Assembly: GCA_907163075.1 (NCBI GenBank)
Contig: CAJQTY010000002.1
Coordinates: forward strand, 186,001 to 250,000
Length of the DNA stretch: 64,000 nt
Direction of reading: 5' to 3'
DNA from: an uncultured Rhodocyclaceae bacterium
GTDB taxonomy: Bacteria; Pseudomonadota; Gammaproteobacteria; Burkholderiales; Rhodocyclaceae
A model generated the notes under the pieces. That model was given only the letters and a program-made list of their open reading frames with translations, was not told where the DNA came from and did not search any database. How positions within the stretch are numbered: the first letter of the stretch is position 1; every line of letters starts with the position of its first letter. A program made the translations under genes and the position numbers. This document shows, piece by piece, positions 46,594 through 55,946 of the stretch.

Positions 46594-47921
46594 CGGCCAT
46601 TATGCACAGCTCCCAGTTATGAACAGTGGGCTCACTCCGGCGCTGGGAGTGGCGTGTCGTGGCTTCTGATCTGAAGCGTTGACGAACCCGAGGCTGGACA
46701 TAAGTCCGGCGCTGGAGCAGCACGGCAACTCCTCTTCGTTATAAGAGTTTGCCATGTCCAAGATCCCTTCCCTGCATCCGGTGCTGCAAGGCTGGTTGCT
46801 CAATGGTCCGCTGGCGGCGTATGTGCCGGCCTACCTTGAACGATTGGAGCGCGGTCGCTACGCATCGAGCACGAGCCGGCGATGTCTGAACGCCGTCGCA
46901 CACTTCGCTCACTGGATGTCGCTATGCCGGTTCGTGCTGTTCCTCGACTTCGCGCAGGCGCAGCTACGCAAGCAACCCACGGCGATCCGGCTCGAGGAGA
47001 TCACACCGGTGCTGATCCTGGCCTTCCTAGACCACCTCGAGCGCGAGCGGGGCAATACGGTGAGAAGCCGTAACGCCCGGCTCGCGGCGTTGCGGGCATT
47101 CCTGAAATTTGCCGGTCGGCGCGACGTGAGCGCGCTGCATGCCGTCGAGCAGGCGCTGGGTGTGCCGATGAAGCGTTTCGAGCGGCCGATGCTGGGCTTC
47201 CTGTCACGCGAGGAGATCCTGGCGATCATCGGCCAGCCGGACGTGTCCTGGACGAGCCAGCGCGACCACCTGCTGCTCAGGATGCTCTACAACACCGGCG
47301 CCCGGGTCTCCGAGATCATCAGCGTAACGCTGGCCGACGTGGTACTCGACGGTGCCGCCTGCGTGCATCGGCATGGTAAAGGGCGCAAACAGCGCACGGC
47401 GCCGCTGTGGCGATCGACGGTAAGACAGATCAGGGCGTGGCTGCGGATCACTCCGCAACTGCAACCGAGATCGGCGCTGTTGCCCAACCGCGATGGCCAG
47501 GCGATGACGCGTGGAAACGTCACCCAGCGCCTCGCACTCGCCGTCAAGGCCGCCACTGCAGCGCAGCCGCAGCTTGCCAAGCACCGCATCTCCCCGCACA
47601 TCATCCGCCACACGACGGCGATGCATCTCTTGCAGGCCAGCGTCGACATCAGCGTCATCGCCTTGTGGCTCGGGCACGAGAGCACGACGACAACCCACCA
47701 ATACGTCGAGGCTGACCTGGCAATGAAGGAGCAGGCGCTGGGGCGACTGCAGGAGCCAGACGCCGCCGTCCGGCGCTACAAGGCACCAGACTCGTTGGTC
47801 GAGTTCCTGAAGACCTTGTAGTTATGTGAAGGCCGCGGACATCGCGTCCCAACTCAGCGCTGGTGCGATGCCGCCGCCCGCACCGCAACTGTTCATAACT
47901 GGGAGCTGTGCATAATGGCCG
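46594..47921 (+). mobile_element. Tyrosine-recombinase element with perfect 34-bp inverted ends
   Basis: Positions 46594-46627 and 47888-47921 are exact reverse complements (34 of 34). They enclose a single gene. Just outside the left end, 46571-46596 repeats parts of the end sequence (GTTATGAACAG and a CCGTTATG/CATAACGG palindrome). The layout recalls elements built from tyrosine recombinases with inverted ends, such as the three-gene RIT elements, but with only one recombinase. No target duplication was evident. Confidence 0.75.
46754..47821 (+). CDS. Tyrosine recombinase of the inverted-repeat element
   Basis: The 355-aa protein has a core-binding domain (YLERLERGRYASSTSRRCLN) and a catalytic domain with Arg in YNTGARVSEIISVTL, Lys in HGKGRKQRTAP, HIIRHTTAMHLLQ, LWLGHESTTTTHQY with His and the Tyr nucleophile. 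All active-site residues are present. The ATG lies 126 nt inside the left inverted end. It is unrelated in detail to the other two tyrosine recombinases of the island. Confidence 0.9.
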   Translation: MSKIPSLHPVLQGWLLNGPLAAYVPAYLERLERGRYASSTSRRCLNAVAHFAHWMSLCRFVLFLDFAQAQLRKQPTAIRLEEITPVLILAFLDHLERERGNTVRSRNARLAALRAFLKFAGRRDVSALHAVEQALGVPMKRFERPMLGFLSREEILAIIGQPDVSWTSQRDHLLLRMLYNTGARVSEIISVTLADVVLDGAACVHRHGKGRKQRTAPLWRSTVRQIRAWLRITPQLQPRSALLPNRDGQAMTRGNVTQRLALAVKAATAAQPQLAKHRISPHIIRHTTAMHLLQASVDISVIALWLGHESTTTTHQYVEADLAMKEQALGRLQEPDAAVRRYKAPDSLVEFLKTL

Positions 47922-48342
47922 AAAGTTGCCGGCCAGCCATTGTAGGCCACCCTCGACTTTCGCTGGATTGTCGCCTTAGCTATTTTGTTTTCCAGCCATG
48001 TAGTGCGCGGAACGGGCTATCAGGATTCTGAGGTAGCCAACCATGCTTTGCCCAAGACGGAGGGGTTTCATAGCGGATTGGCCAATAGGCGTTCCAACCT
48101 TAGGGAAACGCTGATTAAATGAGAAATGGTCATTCCGGCGAACGCCGGAATCCATAAAAATCAACGAGCTGGACACCGGCTTCCGCCGGTGTGACAAATA
48201 AATCAGCGCCTCCTTAGAATGCAAATAGCCGAAACTTCTCCCAACGTGCAAACATACCTTCCTCTCCGTAATCTCCGCGACCCCGTGTTCTCCGCGGTGA
48301 AAGAGCTTGCAACCGAGTTTTTCGGGATGACTCCTGACACGC
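47822..48342. other. Right border of the recombination island
   Basis: After the right inverted end at 47921 there is no convincing gene. The interval carries repeat B copy 1 (48102-48213), the inverted copy of the TTCGGCTATTTGC motif (about 48218-48237) and a TCTCCGCGGTGAA stretch seen in many proteobacterial intergenic repeats. The promoter of the AEC transporter should lie at its right end. Confidence 0.55.
48102..48213. repeat. Repeat B, copy 1 (112 bp, two internal hairpins)
   Basis: The ends GGAAACGCTGATTAAAT and AATAAATCAGCGCCTCC are imperfect inverted repeats. Inside are the hairpins ATTCCGGCGAACGCCGGAAT and ACACCGGCTTCCGCCGGTGT. It agrees with copy 2 at 61441-61552 at 107 of 112 positions by direct count. 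It has no coding capacity and looks like a small non-autonomous element carrying REP-like units. Confidence 0.8.
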
Positions 48343-49299
48343 ATGATTGATATTCTGGCCATCACCGCTCCGATCTACCTTGTCGTCCTGACCGGCTTCC
48401 TGATGACGCGTTTCGGCCCGTTTGGCAAGGTCGAGATGCGCACCTTCGGCAAGTTCGTGGTCAATCTCGCGCTTCCGGCGCTGCTCTTCAAGGCGCTGTC
48501 CGAACGCCAGTTCGCCGAGATCATCAATGTCAGCTACCTGCTGGCCTACGCCGTCGGCAGCCTGCTGGTAATGGGCACCGGCTATTTTTGGAGCCGGCGC
48601 ATCGCCCGCCTGAGCCCGCTGACCAGCACCTTTTACGCGATGGGAATGACCTGCTCGAACAGCGGCTTCGTCGGCTATCCAATCCTCCTGCTGGCCCTGC
48701 CCTCGGTGGCTGGCGTCGCCCTGGCGCTGAACATGATCGTCGAGAATCTGCTGGTGATTCCCGTGCTGCTGATCATGGCCGAGCGCGGCGGTGGCGGCAG
48801 CGCCTGGGCGACCCTGCGCAAACTTATGCGGCGACTGGCCGCCAACCCGCTGATCCTCGGCATGCTGGCCGGGCTGGCGGTATCGCTGCTCGAACTGCGC
48901 CTGCCGAAAGTCATCGTGCAGACCGTCGGCATGTTCGCCGCGGCGAGCGGGGCACTGTCGCTGTTCGTCATCGGCGGCACGCTGGTCGGATTGCCGGTTG
49001 GTGGAATGGGCCGCCAAGTGGCGCCGATCGTTGTCGGCAAGCTGATCGTGCATCCGCTCTGCGTGCTGCTGGCGATCATGCTCGTTAGCGCGCTTGGCCT
49101 CGCGCCGATCGATCCGACGCTGCGCACCGCCGCGCTGCTGATGGCCGCGCTGCCGATGATGGGCATTTATGCGACGCTGGCGCAGCAGTACGGGCAGGAG
49201 GATTTTTGCGCTGTCGCCCAGTTGCTGACGACGCTCACTTCGTTTCTCACGCTGAGCAGTCTGCTCTGGCTGTTCCGGATCAGCCCGATTTCGGGCTGA
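48343..49299 (+). CDS. AEC family transporter (auxin efflux carrier type)
   Basis: The 318-aa protein has ten hydrophobic segments. It starts MIDILAITAPIYLVVLTGFL, with the family pattern NLALPALLFKALSE, MTCSNSGFVGYPILL and a C-terminal half-repeat. Bacterial AEC proteins export or import small organic acids such as malonate or lactate. The substrate is unknown. It is convergent with the hydrolase gene. Confidence 0.85.
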   Translation: MIDILAITAPIYLVVLTGFLMTRFGPFGKVEMRTFGKFVVNLALPALLFKALSERQFAEIINVSYLLAYAVGSLLVMGTGYFWSRRIARLSPLTSTFYAMGMTCSNSGFVGYPILLLALPSVAGVALALNMIVENLLVIPVLLIMAERGGGGSAWATLRKLMRRLAANPLILGMLAGLAVSLLELRLPKVIVQTVGMFAAASGALSLFVIGGTLVGLPVGGMGRQVAPIVVGKLIVHPLCVLLAIMLVSALGLAPIDPTLRTAALLMAALPMMGIYATLAQQYGQEDFCAVAQLLTTLTSFLTLSSLLWLFRISPISG

Positions 49300-49314
49300 T
49301 CTCGTAGGCCAGGG

Positions 49315-50193
49315 TCAGCGTGCCGGCGACGACAGGAAATCGCGCACCAGGCCGATCTGCACGGCGTCCATGAACATCGGCGCATGGCCGACGCCGGCCA
49401 CCTCGACGACCTGCGGACGCGGCCCGCGCGCCGCCATGGCACGCACCGTGTCGACGCCAAGCAGGTCGGACGTCGCGCCGCGCAGAACCAGGGTCGGGCA
49501 GCGAATGCGGTCGTAGATCGGCCACAGGCCGGCTTCCCCGAGCGCGGCGTCGCGCACGAAAGACTCGGCGATTGCCGGGTCGTAGCGCATCTCCAGCCGC
49601 CCGTCGGGCGCCTGGCGCACGCTGGTGCTGGTCAGATGGCGCCACTGCGCGTCGCTCAATGGCCCGAAGGGCGCGCTGACCAGCCGGATGTACTGTTCGG
49701 CGTCAGCCAGGCTATCGAAACGGGGTGCACGGCCGATGTAGTCGCCGATGCGCTTGATCGACTCGGGCGAGATCACCGGCCCGACATCGTTCAGCAGCAA
49801 ACGGTCGATCGACGTACCGTCGAGGCTGGCCAGCACCATGCCGATCAGCCCGCCCATCGAGGTACCCAGCCAGTGCACCGTTTCCACGTCGAGGCGGGCG
49901 AGCAGCACTATCATGTCGGCCACGTACTGGCGGATACCGTAGTTGCCGGGGTCATTCAGCCAGTCGCTTTGCCCGCGCCCGACAACATCCGGACAGATGA
50001 CGCGGTAGTCGGCGCACAGCGCCCGCGCCAGATCGTCGAAATCGCGCGCGTTGCGCGACAGGCCATGTGCGCAGACGAGCACCCGCGGATTGTCGCGCGC
50101 GCCCCACTCGGTGTAGGCCATGCGGTGCAAACCGCCTGGCGAAGCGCAGCAGACCGTGCGCTCGATGCATTCGGGGTTGCCTGTATCAGCCAT
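49315..50193 (-). CDS. Alpha/beta hydrolase
   Basis: The 292-aa protein has the oxyanion motif CAHGLSRNARDFDDL, the nucleophile elbow LGTSMGGLIGM, a later Asp in ATSDLLGVDTV and His in GVGHAPMFMD, so the Ser-Asp-His triad is complete. There is no signal peptide. Substrate unknown; esters or lactones are typical. It stands alone after the convergent AEC gene. Confidence 0.82.
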   Translation of the reverse strand: MADTGNPECIERTVCCASPGGLHRMAYTEWGARDNPRVLVCAHGLSRNARDFDDLARALCADYRVICPDVVGRGQSDWLNDPGNYGIRQYVADMIVLLARLDVETVHWLGTSMGGLIGMVLASLDGTSIDRLLLNDVGPVISPESIKRIGDYIGRAPRFDSLADAEQYIRLVSAPFGPLSDAQWRHLTSTSVRQAPDGRLEMRYDPAIAESFVRDAALGEAGLWPIYDRIRCPTLVLRGATSDLLGVDTVRAMAARGPRPQVVEVAGVGHAPMFMDAVQIGLVRDFLSSPAR

Positions 50194-50252
50194 ACGCCTT
50201 GTCTCCTGTCATGAACCTCGGTTGGAACCTCTTTCAACGCAGAGATCGCAGA

Positions 50253-50356
50253 GACGCAGAGGACGCCGAGGAAAAACCGGTTTCACCGTCCGGGTGAGCC
50301 GTCTTGTTTCAAAAGCCCTTTGCCATCTCGTGGCTCTTCTCGGCGTCCTCTGCGTT
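50253..50356. repeat. Inverted repeat between hydrolase and comEC
   Basis: GACGCAGAGGACGCCGAG at the left and CTCGGCGTCCTCTGCGTT at the right pair at 17 of 18 positions around a loop of about 68 nt. The CGCAGAG units also recur directly at the left end. Similar CGCAGAG repeats are common in intergenic DNA of beta- and gammaproteobacteria. It could terminate comEC leader transcription or be a degraded mobile repeat. Confidence 0.6.
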
Positions 50357-50387
50357 AAATGCGCTTTCCAAGATGAATCCTCGTCTC

Positions 50388-52715
50388 TCACTGCAAATGC
50401 CAGTATCGCTGCCGCTCGCGGCGCCACGCCGAAACCGTCGTCGTGCCCGCGAGATCGATGCGCAGCGCGCCGTCCCGGTCGGTGCGCCAGTGCCGGCTGG
50501 CGGCGTAACGTTCGAGCACCTCGCGACGCGGATGATTGAAGATATTACGGTAACCGGCCGAAAATATCACATCGCGGGCGCCGACCGCGGCGATGAATTC
50601 CGGCGTCGACGAGCCGCTGCCGCCATGATGCGGCGCCAGCAGCACGGTGCTGCGCAGCGCTGCGGGCGAACGCGCAAGCAGCGCCTTCTCGTCGTCGGCC
50701 TCGATATCGGCGGTGAGCAGGACGCTGCCGGCGGCATCTTCAACGCGCAGCACGCAGCTCATGCTGTTCGTCTTCTTCGCTTGCGCGTAATCGGCGGCGA
50801 CCGGGTGCAGGATCGAAAAGCGCACGCCATCCCATTCCCAGTTCTGCACAGCCGCGCACGACTCGCCGCCGAGCGCGGCAATCGAGGTCAGCAGGCGGAC
50901 GACAGGCACGGCTTCCTGGATCGCCGTCAGGCCCCCGGAGTGATCCTTGTCGCGGTGCGAGACGACCAGCGTATCGAGCTGCCCAACCCCCGTCGCACGC
51001 AGATACGGTACGACGACGCGCAGCCCGGCATTCGAATCGGCGCTGTACAGCGGGCCAGTGTCGTAAACCAGGGCGTGCGCGGCGGTGCGCACGAGCACCG
51101 CCAGCCCCTGCCCGACATCGAGCACATCGATCCACGCCTCGCCGGCGGCCGGACGCGGCGGCGGCCACGTCAGCGCCGGCAGCAGCAGGCACAGGCCGAG
51201 CCAGCGCGCCGGGAAGCCGCGCGGCAGGAGCAGCCAGCCCACGCCGGCCAGGGCCAGCAGCGCCGCCCACAGCGGCGGCGCCGGCTGCTGCCAGACCGGC
51301 CAGGCCGCCAGCCACTCGAGCAGCCACATCAACTGCGACATGAGCCAGTGATCGACATGCAGCAGCGGCGGCCACGGCAGCACGGCGAAAATCAGCGCCA
51401 GCGGCGTAATGACGAAGCTCACGAAAGGGATCGCCAGCGCGTTGGCCAGCGGCGAGACCAGCGAGAACTGCTGGAAGAAGAGCAGCAGCAGAGGCAGGCT
51501 GCCGACCGTCACCGCCCATTGCGTTGCGCCCCAGCGGGCAAGCCTTGCCCGCCAGCCAGGCGCTTCTCCCACGCGCGCGCTGCCGACGAACAGGAGCAGC
51601 GCGACGGCGCCGAACGACAGCCAGAAGCCGGTCGCCAGCACCGCCCAGGGATCGAGCACCAGCACCGCCAGCAGGGCCAGCAGCAGCGTGCGGCTGATGC
51701 CAAGATTGCGCCCCGACCACAGCGCCAGCGCGACAACGCTCAGCATGTACAGGGTGCGCTGGGCCGGCACTTCGAAACCGGCCAGCAGCGCATAGGCGAA
51801 GGCCGCCAGCCACCCCGCCGCCACCGCCGCCTTCTGCGCCGGCAAACGCAGCATCAGGCGTTCGCTGCGCCGCCACAGCGCGTTGATCAGCGCCGCGCAC
51901 AGCGCGGCAACCATCGTCACGTGCAGGCCGGAAATGCTTACCAGGTGGGTCACCCCGGTGCGATTGAAGACCGTCCACTGCGTATTGGGAATCGCCCGTT
52001 GATCGCCGACCGTCAGCGCAATCAGCACGCCGGCGTAAGGCGCATCGGGCAGGGCGCCGAGAAAACGGCTGCGGATGACATCGCGCAGGCGCTCAACGGC
52101 ATAGCCGGGACGCGCGACAAAGGCGTCGAGGCGCTGCGTCTCGCCGCGCACGCGAATAGTGCCGGTGGCCCGGATGTTGCGTTCGAGCAGCCAGGCTTCG
52201 TAATCGAAGGCGAAAGGATTGGCGTTGCCGTGCGGCCGCTTCAGCCTGACCGTGAATCGCCAGCGTTCGCCGGGACGCAGCGCCCTGGCTTCAACCGCCG
52301 CATCGACGTCGTCCACATCGTCCCAGCCGTGATACCACGACAGCATGATCCGCCCGGGAACGACAGCGCCCTCGGTGAGCACCGACTCGACGTCGAACTC
52401 GAAACGCTCGCCGCGCTCGAAGCGCTGCGGCAGCGACGCGACGACACCGGTAAGCTCAATGTCCGTGGCTTCCCACGCCACGGGCAGTTGCTCCACCAGC
52501 CGCTGCTGCGCCATCCACGCCGCCCAGGAAAACCCGAGCAGCCCACAGCCGATGAGCGCCAGCACCCGAAACGGCCAGCGCCGGCACCATGCGTTCAAGC
52601 CGAAGCCGGACAGCGCCAGCGCACACAGAATGCCCAGCACACCCACGCCGGGCAGTTCGCCCTGCATTTGCAGGAGCAGGACGCCACAGGCGAAAGCGAG
52701 AATGGACAAGCGCAT
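50388..52715 (-). CDS. comEC: ComEC/Rec2 DNA uptake channel
   Basis: The 775-aa inner-membrane protein carries single-stranded DNA across the membrane during natural transformation. An N-terminal domain (DUF4131 type, to about residue 160) precedes the competence core with VTHLVSISGLHVTMVAALCA and many helices. A C-terminal metallo-beta-lactamase-like domain begins near VLDVGQGLAVLVRT, with VVSHRDKDHSGG and LLAPHHGGSGSS for metal binding. The ATG at 52715 starts the first helix; an upstream TTG frame is unlikely. The gene is complete. Confidence 0.9.
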   Translation of the reverse strand: MRLSILAFACGVLLLQMQGELPGVGVLGILCALALSGFGLNAWCRRWPFRVLALIGCGLLGFSWAAWMAQQRLVEQLPVAWEATDIELTGVVASLPQRFERGERFEFDVESVLTEGAVVPGRIMLSWYHGWDDVDDVDAAVEARALRPGERWRFTVRLKRPHGNANPFAFDYEAWLLERNIRATGTIRVRGETQRLDAFVARPGYAVERLRDVIRSRFLGALPDAPYAGVLIALTVGDQRAIPNTQWTVFNRTGVTHLVSISGLHVTMVAALCAALINALWRRSERLMLRLPAQKAAVAAGWLAAFAYALLAGFEVPAQRTLYMLSVVALALWSGRNLGISRTLLLALLAVLVLDPWAVLATGFWLSFGAVALLLFVGSARVGEAPGWRARLARWGATQWAVTVGSLPLLLLFFQQFSLVSPLANALAIPFVSFVITPLALIFAVLPWPPLLHVDHWLMSQLMWLLEWLAAWPVWQQPAPPLWAALLALAGVGWLLLPRGFPARWLGLCLLLPALTWPPPRPAAGEAWIDVLDVGQGLAVLVRTAAHALVYDTGPLYSADSNAGLRVVVPYLRATGVGQLDTLVVSHRDKDHSGGLTAIQEAVPVVRLLTSIAALGGESCAAVQNWEWDGVRFSILHPVAADYAQAKKTNSMSCVLRVEDAAGSVLLTADIEADDEKALLARSPAALRSTVLLAPHHGGSGSSTPEFIAAVGARDVIFSAGYRNIFNHPRREVLERYAASRHWRTDRDGALRIDLAGTTTVSAWRRERQRYWHLQ

Positions 52716-52788
52716 CGGCCGACACCTCAAAAACCGAACCGCGGCGGACACGCCGCGAAGCAAATCCTACAGCTTGACGGCGAAGCCT

Positions 52789-53526
52789 CTACACGCCCTG
52801 CGCGCCTGGCGGCTTTTCACCATGGCCCGCTCGATCCAAAAAAGCACCGTCGCGCAGCGTCAATATCCGGTCGGCGCGTGCCGCCAGCCCGGGATCATGC
52901 GTGACGATGACAAAGCTTGTCCGGCGCGAGCGGTTTAGCGCCAGCATCAGCTCGAACACGCCGTCGGCGGTTTGCCGGTCGAGGTTGCCGGTCGGTTCGT
53001 CGGCCAGCACGCACGCCGGCTCGGTGACCAGCGCGCGGGCAATGGCCGCCCTTTGGCGCTCGCCGCCGGAGAGCTCGGACGGCGTGTGATCAAGCCGGTG
53101 CGACAACCCGACATCGGCGAGCACCGCCGCCGCGCGTTCCTCGGCCTCGGCCTTGGGCAGGCGCCGGATGTAGAGCGGCATGGCGACGTTTTCCAGCGCC
53201 GTAAATTCGGGCAGCAAATGGTGGAACTGGTACACGAAGCCGAGATGGCGGTTACGCATCTGGCCGCGCTCGGCGTCGCCGATCTGCGCAAGATCGCGCC
53301 CCATCAGCTGAATCTTGCCGCCGCTGGCGGCGTCCAGCCCGCCGAGCAGATGCAGCAGCGTGCTCTTGCCGGAACCGGAGGCGCCGACCACCGCGACCCG
53401 CTCGCCGGCGACGATTTCCAGATCGACGCCGAACAGGACGGGAACTTCGGCGCCCTCGCCGGTTCCCTGGCGGTAGATTTTCTTCAGTCCCTGGCAGGCC
53501 AGGACGATCCGTTTTGCCTCACTCAT
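52789..53526 (-). CDS. lolD: LolD lipoprotein-release ABC ATPase
   Basis: The 245-aa ATPase drives extraction of outer-membrane lipoproteins from the inner membrane by LolC/LolE. Walker A is [19 protein letters not shown], the signature is [15 protein letters not shown], and Walker B is [10 protein letters not shown]. The [20 protein letters not shown] block is typical of LolD/MacB-like ATPases. The ATG overlaps the end of lolC. Confidence 0.92.
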   Translation of the reverse strand: MSEAKRIVLACQGLKKIYRQGTGEGAEVPVLFGVDLEIVAGERVAVVGASGSGKSTLLHLLGGLDAASGGKIQLMGRDLAQIGDAERGQMRNRHLGFVYQFHHLLPEFTALENVAMPLYIRRLPKAEAEERAAAVLADVGLSHRLDHTPSELSGGERQRAAIARALVTEPACVLADEPTGNLDRQTADGVFELMLALNRSRRTSFVIVTHDPGLAARADRILTLRDGAFLDRAGHGEKPPGAQGV

Positions 53527-54766
53527 AACGCAGCGCCTCCGCCGGATTGACGCGCGAGGCGCGCCAGCTCGGATAAATCGTCGCCACCAGCGAGAGCACG
53601 AAGGACACCCCGGTAATCGTCGTTACGTCCTTCCACTGCAATTCGGACGGCAGGTTGGAGATGTAATACACCTCCTTGGACATGAACTGGGTGCCGAGCA
53701 AGCGCTCGATGAACGGCACGACGACGTCGACGTTGAGCGCCAGCACGACGCCGCCGGCAACGCCGAGGCCGAGACCGATGAAGCCGATCAGCGCACCCTG
53801 TACCATGAACACCGTCATGATGCTGCCCGGGCTGGCGCCGAGCGTGCGCAGGATGGCGATGTCGGCCTGCTTGTCGGTCACCGCCATGACCAGCGTCGAC
53901 ACGATGTTGAAGGCGGCGACGGCGACGATCAGCGAGAGGATGATGAACATCATGTTCTTTTCGATCTGCACGGCGCGGAAAAAATTGGCGTGGCTGCGCG
54001 TCCAGTCGCTGATGAAGGCCGCCGTGTCCAGGCTGCCGGCGAGCTGGCGGGCGATCGCCGGAGCCTTGAACAGATCGTCGAGCTTGAGGCGCACGCCGGA
54101 GACGCGGTCGTCCATGCGGTACAGGCGCTGCGCGTCCTCCATGCGAATCAGCGCCAGCCCGCTGTCGTACTCGAACATGCCGACTTCGAACAGGCCGCTC
54201 ACGGTAAAGGTCTTCAGCCGCGGGATGACGCCCGCCGGGGTGACGACGCCTTGCGGTGCGATGACCGTCACCTTGTCGCCGACGAAAACACCGAGCGCCC
54301 GCGCCAGTTCGCTGCCGAGCACGATGTTGAATGAATCGGGCGCCAGCGATTCGAGGCGGCCCTCCTTCATGTGCGTGCGGAAATCGACCACCTTGTCCTC
54401 GAGGTCGGGCAGGATGCCGCGCACCATCGCGCCGCGCACCGACGGCCCGAACGACAGCATGCCCTGCGCCTGCACGAAGGGCGCGGCGGCAAGCACGCCC
54501 GGCTGCCGGGCCGATTGCTCGGCGACATGCGTCCAGTCGCTCATCTCGCCGTTCGCCCCGCTGATCTGGACGTGCGAAACAACGGCCAGAATGCGCCCGC
54601 GCAACTCGGTCTGGAAACCGTTCATCACCGAAAGAACGACGATCAGCGCCGCGACGCCAAGTGCGATGCCAAGCATCGAGATCATCGAAATGAAGGAGAT
54701 AAAGTGGTTGCGCCGTTTCGCCCGCGTGTAGCGCAGGCCGATCAGAAGTTCGTAGGGTAAGGCCAT
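53519..54766 (-). CDS. lolC: LolC/LolE family lipoprotein-release permease
   Basis: The 415-aa protein starts [20 protein letters not shown] and then has a first helix ([20 protein letters not shown]). A periplasmic domain of about 220 residues follows, then three C-terminal helices with [20 protein letters not shown] and the final [17 protein letters not shown]. This is the FtsX-like fold of LolC/E. Only one such gene is present, so it may form a homodimer, as in species with a single LolF-type protein (inference). Confidence 0.9.
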   Translation of the reverse strand: MALPYELLIGLRYTRAKRRNHFISFISMISMLGIALGVAALIVVLSVMNGFQTELRGRILAVVSHVQISGANGEMSDWTHVAEQSARQPGVLAAAPFVQAQGMLSFGPSVRGAMVRGILPDLEDKVVDFRTHMKEGRLESLAPDSFNIVLGSELARALGVFVGDKVTVIAPQGVVTPAGVIPRLKTFTVSGLFEVGMFEYDSGLALIRMEDAQRLYRMDDRVSGVRLKLDDLFKAPAIARQLAGSLDTAAFISDWTRSHANFFRAVQIEKNMMFIILSLIVAVAAFNIVSTLVMAVTDKQADIAILRTLGASPGSIMTVFMVQGALIGFIGLGLGVAGGVVLALNVDVVVPFIERLLGTQFMSKEVYYISNLPSELQWKDVTTITGVSFVLSLVATIYPSWRASRVNPAEALRYE

Positions 54767-54887
54767 CAGGGGCGGAAACTCATGTCGGTGTTATTTGAAT
54801 GCGGGGCCGGAGCGGCAAACGCGTATGGTACACTTTTTGTCCGCCCTTTCGCTCTTCGCTCTTCGCCCTTAACCTCGTCAAGGCCAC

Positions 54888-55946
54888 ATGCAGCTCACCC
54901 TCCTCGTCCCCGAACTCATCTGGCCGGAACCCGACGACCGCGACACCCTTGATGACCTGGCCTGCCCGGCGCTCGAAACGCTGCTGGCGCGCAGCCGGCT
55001 GACGCAGCGTCCGCCGCAGTCGCTCGAAGCGACGCTGTCCGATCTGTTCGGCCATGCGGACGGCGCGCCCTATGCCGCGTTCCGCCTGCTCGGCGAAGCC
55101 GGCGCCGGCATCGATGTCGACGACGCCTGCTGGGTCGGTGCCGATCCGGTGCATTTGCGCTTTCATCAGGAGAGCCTGATTCTCGCCGACAGCGGCAGCT
55201 TCGGCATCGTCCTGGAGGAAGCGCACGCCCTCGCCGAGGAACTGAACCGCCACCTTTCCGAGCTCGGCCGTTTTCACGTCACCGCCGCCGAGCGCTGGTA
55301 TCTGCAGCTGACGGACGACACGCTGCTCGACGGTTTCGACAGCGCCCCACTGTCCGCCGTTGCCGGGCGCCGCATCGAACGCCTGCTATCCGAAACGGAC
55401 GAGGCCCGGCGCTTGCGCGCACTGCTCAACGCGGCGCAGATGCTGCTGCACGGCCACCCGGTCAACCAGCAGCGCGAAAGCGACGGCCGCCTGCCGATCA
55501 ACAGCCTGTGGCTATGGGGTGCCGGGGAGCTGCCGCCACGCCGGGAAAGTGGCTTCGACGGCGTCTGGAGCAGCGACCCGCTGGCGCTCGGACTCGGCCG
55601 CGCCGCCGGCGTGCCGACGCATCCGCTGCCGGTCGACTGGTCGCGGATGCTCGAGCATGTCGCGCCCGACACCTGCCACCTCGTCGTGCTCGACGACCTG
55701 CTCGGGCCGGTCCAGTATCAAAACGGCGACGCCTACCGCAAGGCGCTGGCGGTACTGGAAGGCCGCTGGTTCGCGCCGCTGCGCACGGCGCTGGCCAGGG
55801 GCGGAGTCAGCGAACTGCGCATCGAGGCCTCGACGGCCTACGCCGCACTCAGCTGGGAATGCCGGCGCGGCGACCTGTGGAAGCTGTGGCGCCGCCCGCA
55901 GGCGCTGGCCGGGGTCGCGCAGAACCTGGCGAAAGGCAGCACATGA
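54888..55946 (+). CDS. Phosphoglycerate-mutase-like regulatory protein
   Basis: The 352-aa protein (MQLTLLVPELIWPEPDD at the start) belongs to a group of betaproteobacterial proteins related to cofactor-independent phosphoglycerate mutase. The central NSLWLWGAGELPP is the block usually annotated that way. The serine and metal ligands of real mutases are not visible, so enzymatic activity is doubtful. It overlaps recJ by ATGA. Confidence 0.65.
   Translation: MQLTLLVPELIWPEPDDRDTLDDLACPALETLLARSRLTQRPPQSLEATLSDLFGHADGAPYAAFRLLGEAGAGIDVDDACWVGADPVHLRFHQESLILADSGSFGIVLEEAHALAEELNRHLSELGRFHVTAAERWYLQLTDDTLLDGFDSAPLSAVAGRRIERLLSETDEARRLRALLNAAQMLLHGHPVNQQRESDGRLPINSLWLWGAGELPPRRESGFDGVWSSDPLALGLGRAAGVPTHPLPVDWSRMLEHVAPDTCHLVVLDDLLGPVQYQNGDAYRKALAVLEGRWFAPLRTALARGGVSELRIEASTAYAALSWECRRGDLWKLWRRPQALAGVAQNLAKGST

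Noticed and set aside
42392-47921. A diversity-generating or toxin-antitoxin system within the recombination island
   Set aside because: No reverse transcriptase, variable repeat or two-gene toxin-antitoxin pair was found; all genes there are recombinases except the cassette ORF.
48100-48220. CRISPR-like pairs of hairpins
   Set aside because: The two palindromes are different from each other, are not regularly spaced and occur as a fixed 112-bp unit that is repeated elsewhere. No cas gene is present in the window.
50304-52904. An 866-codon plus-strand open frame opposite comEC
   Set aside because: The translation is an Arg/Gln/His-rich reverse reading of comEC codons. comEC itself has clear motifs on the other strand.
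54767-54887. A third dispersed repeat upstream of the phosphoglycerate-mutase-like gene (CTCTTCGCTCTTCGCCC)
   Set aside because: It is a short run of near-identical CTCTTCG units only a few copies long, without inverted structure or a second location in the window.
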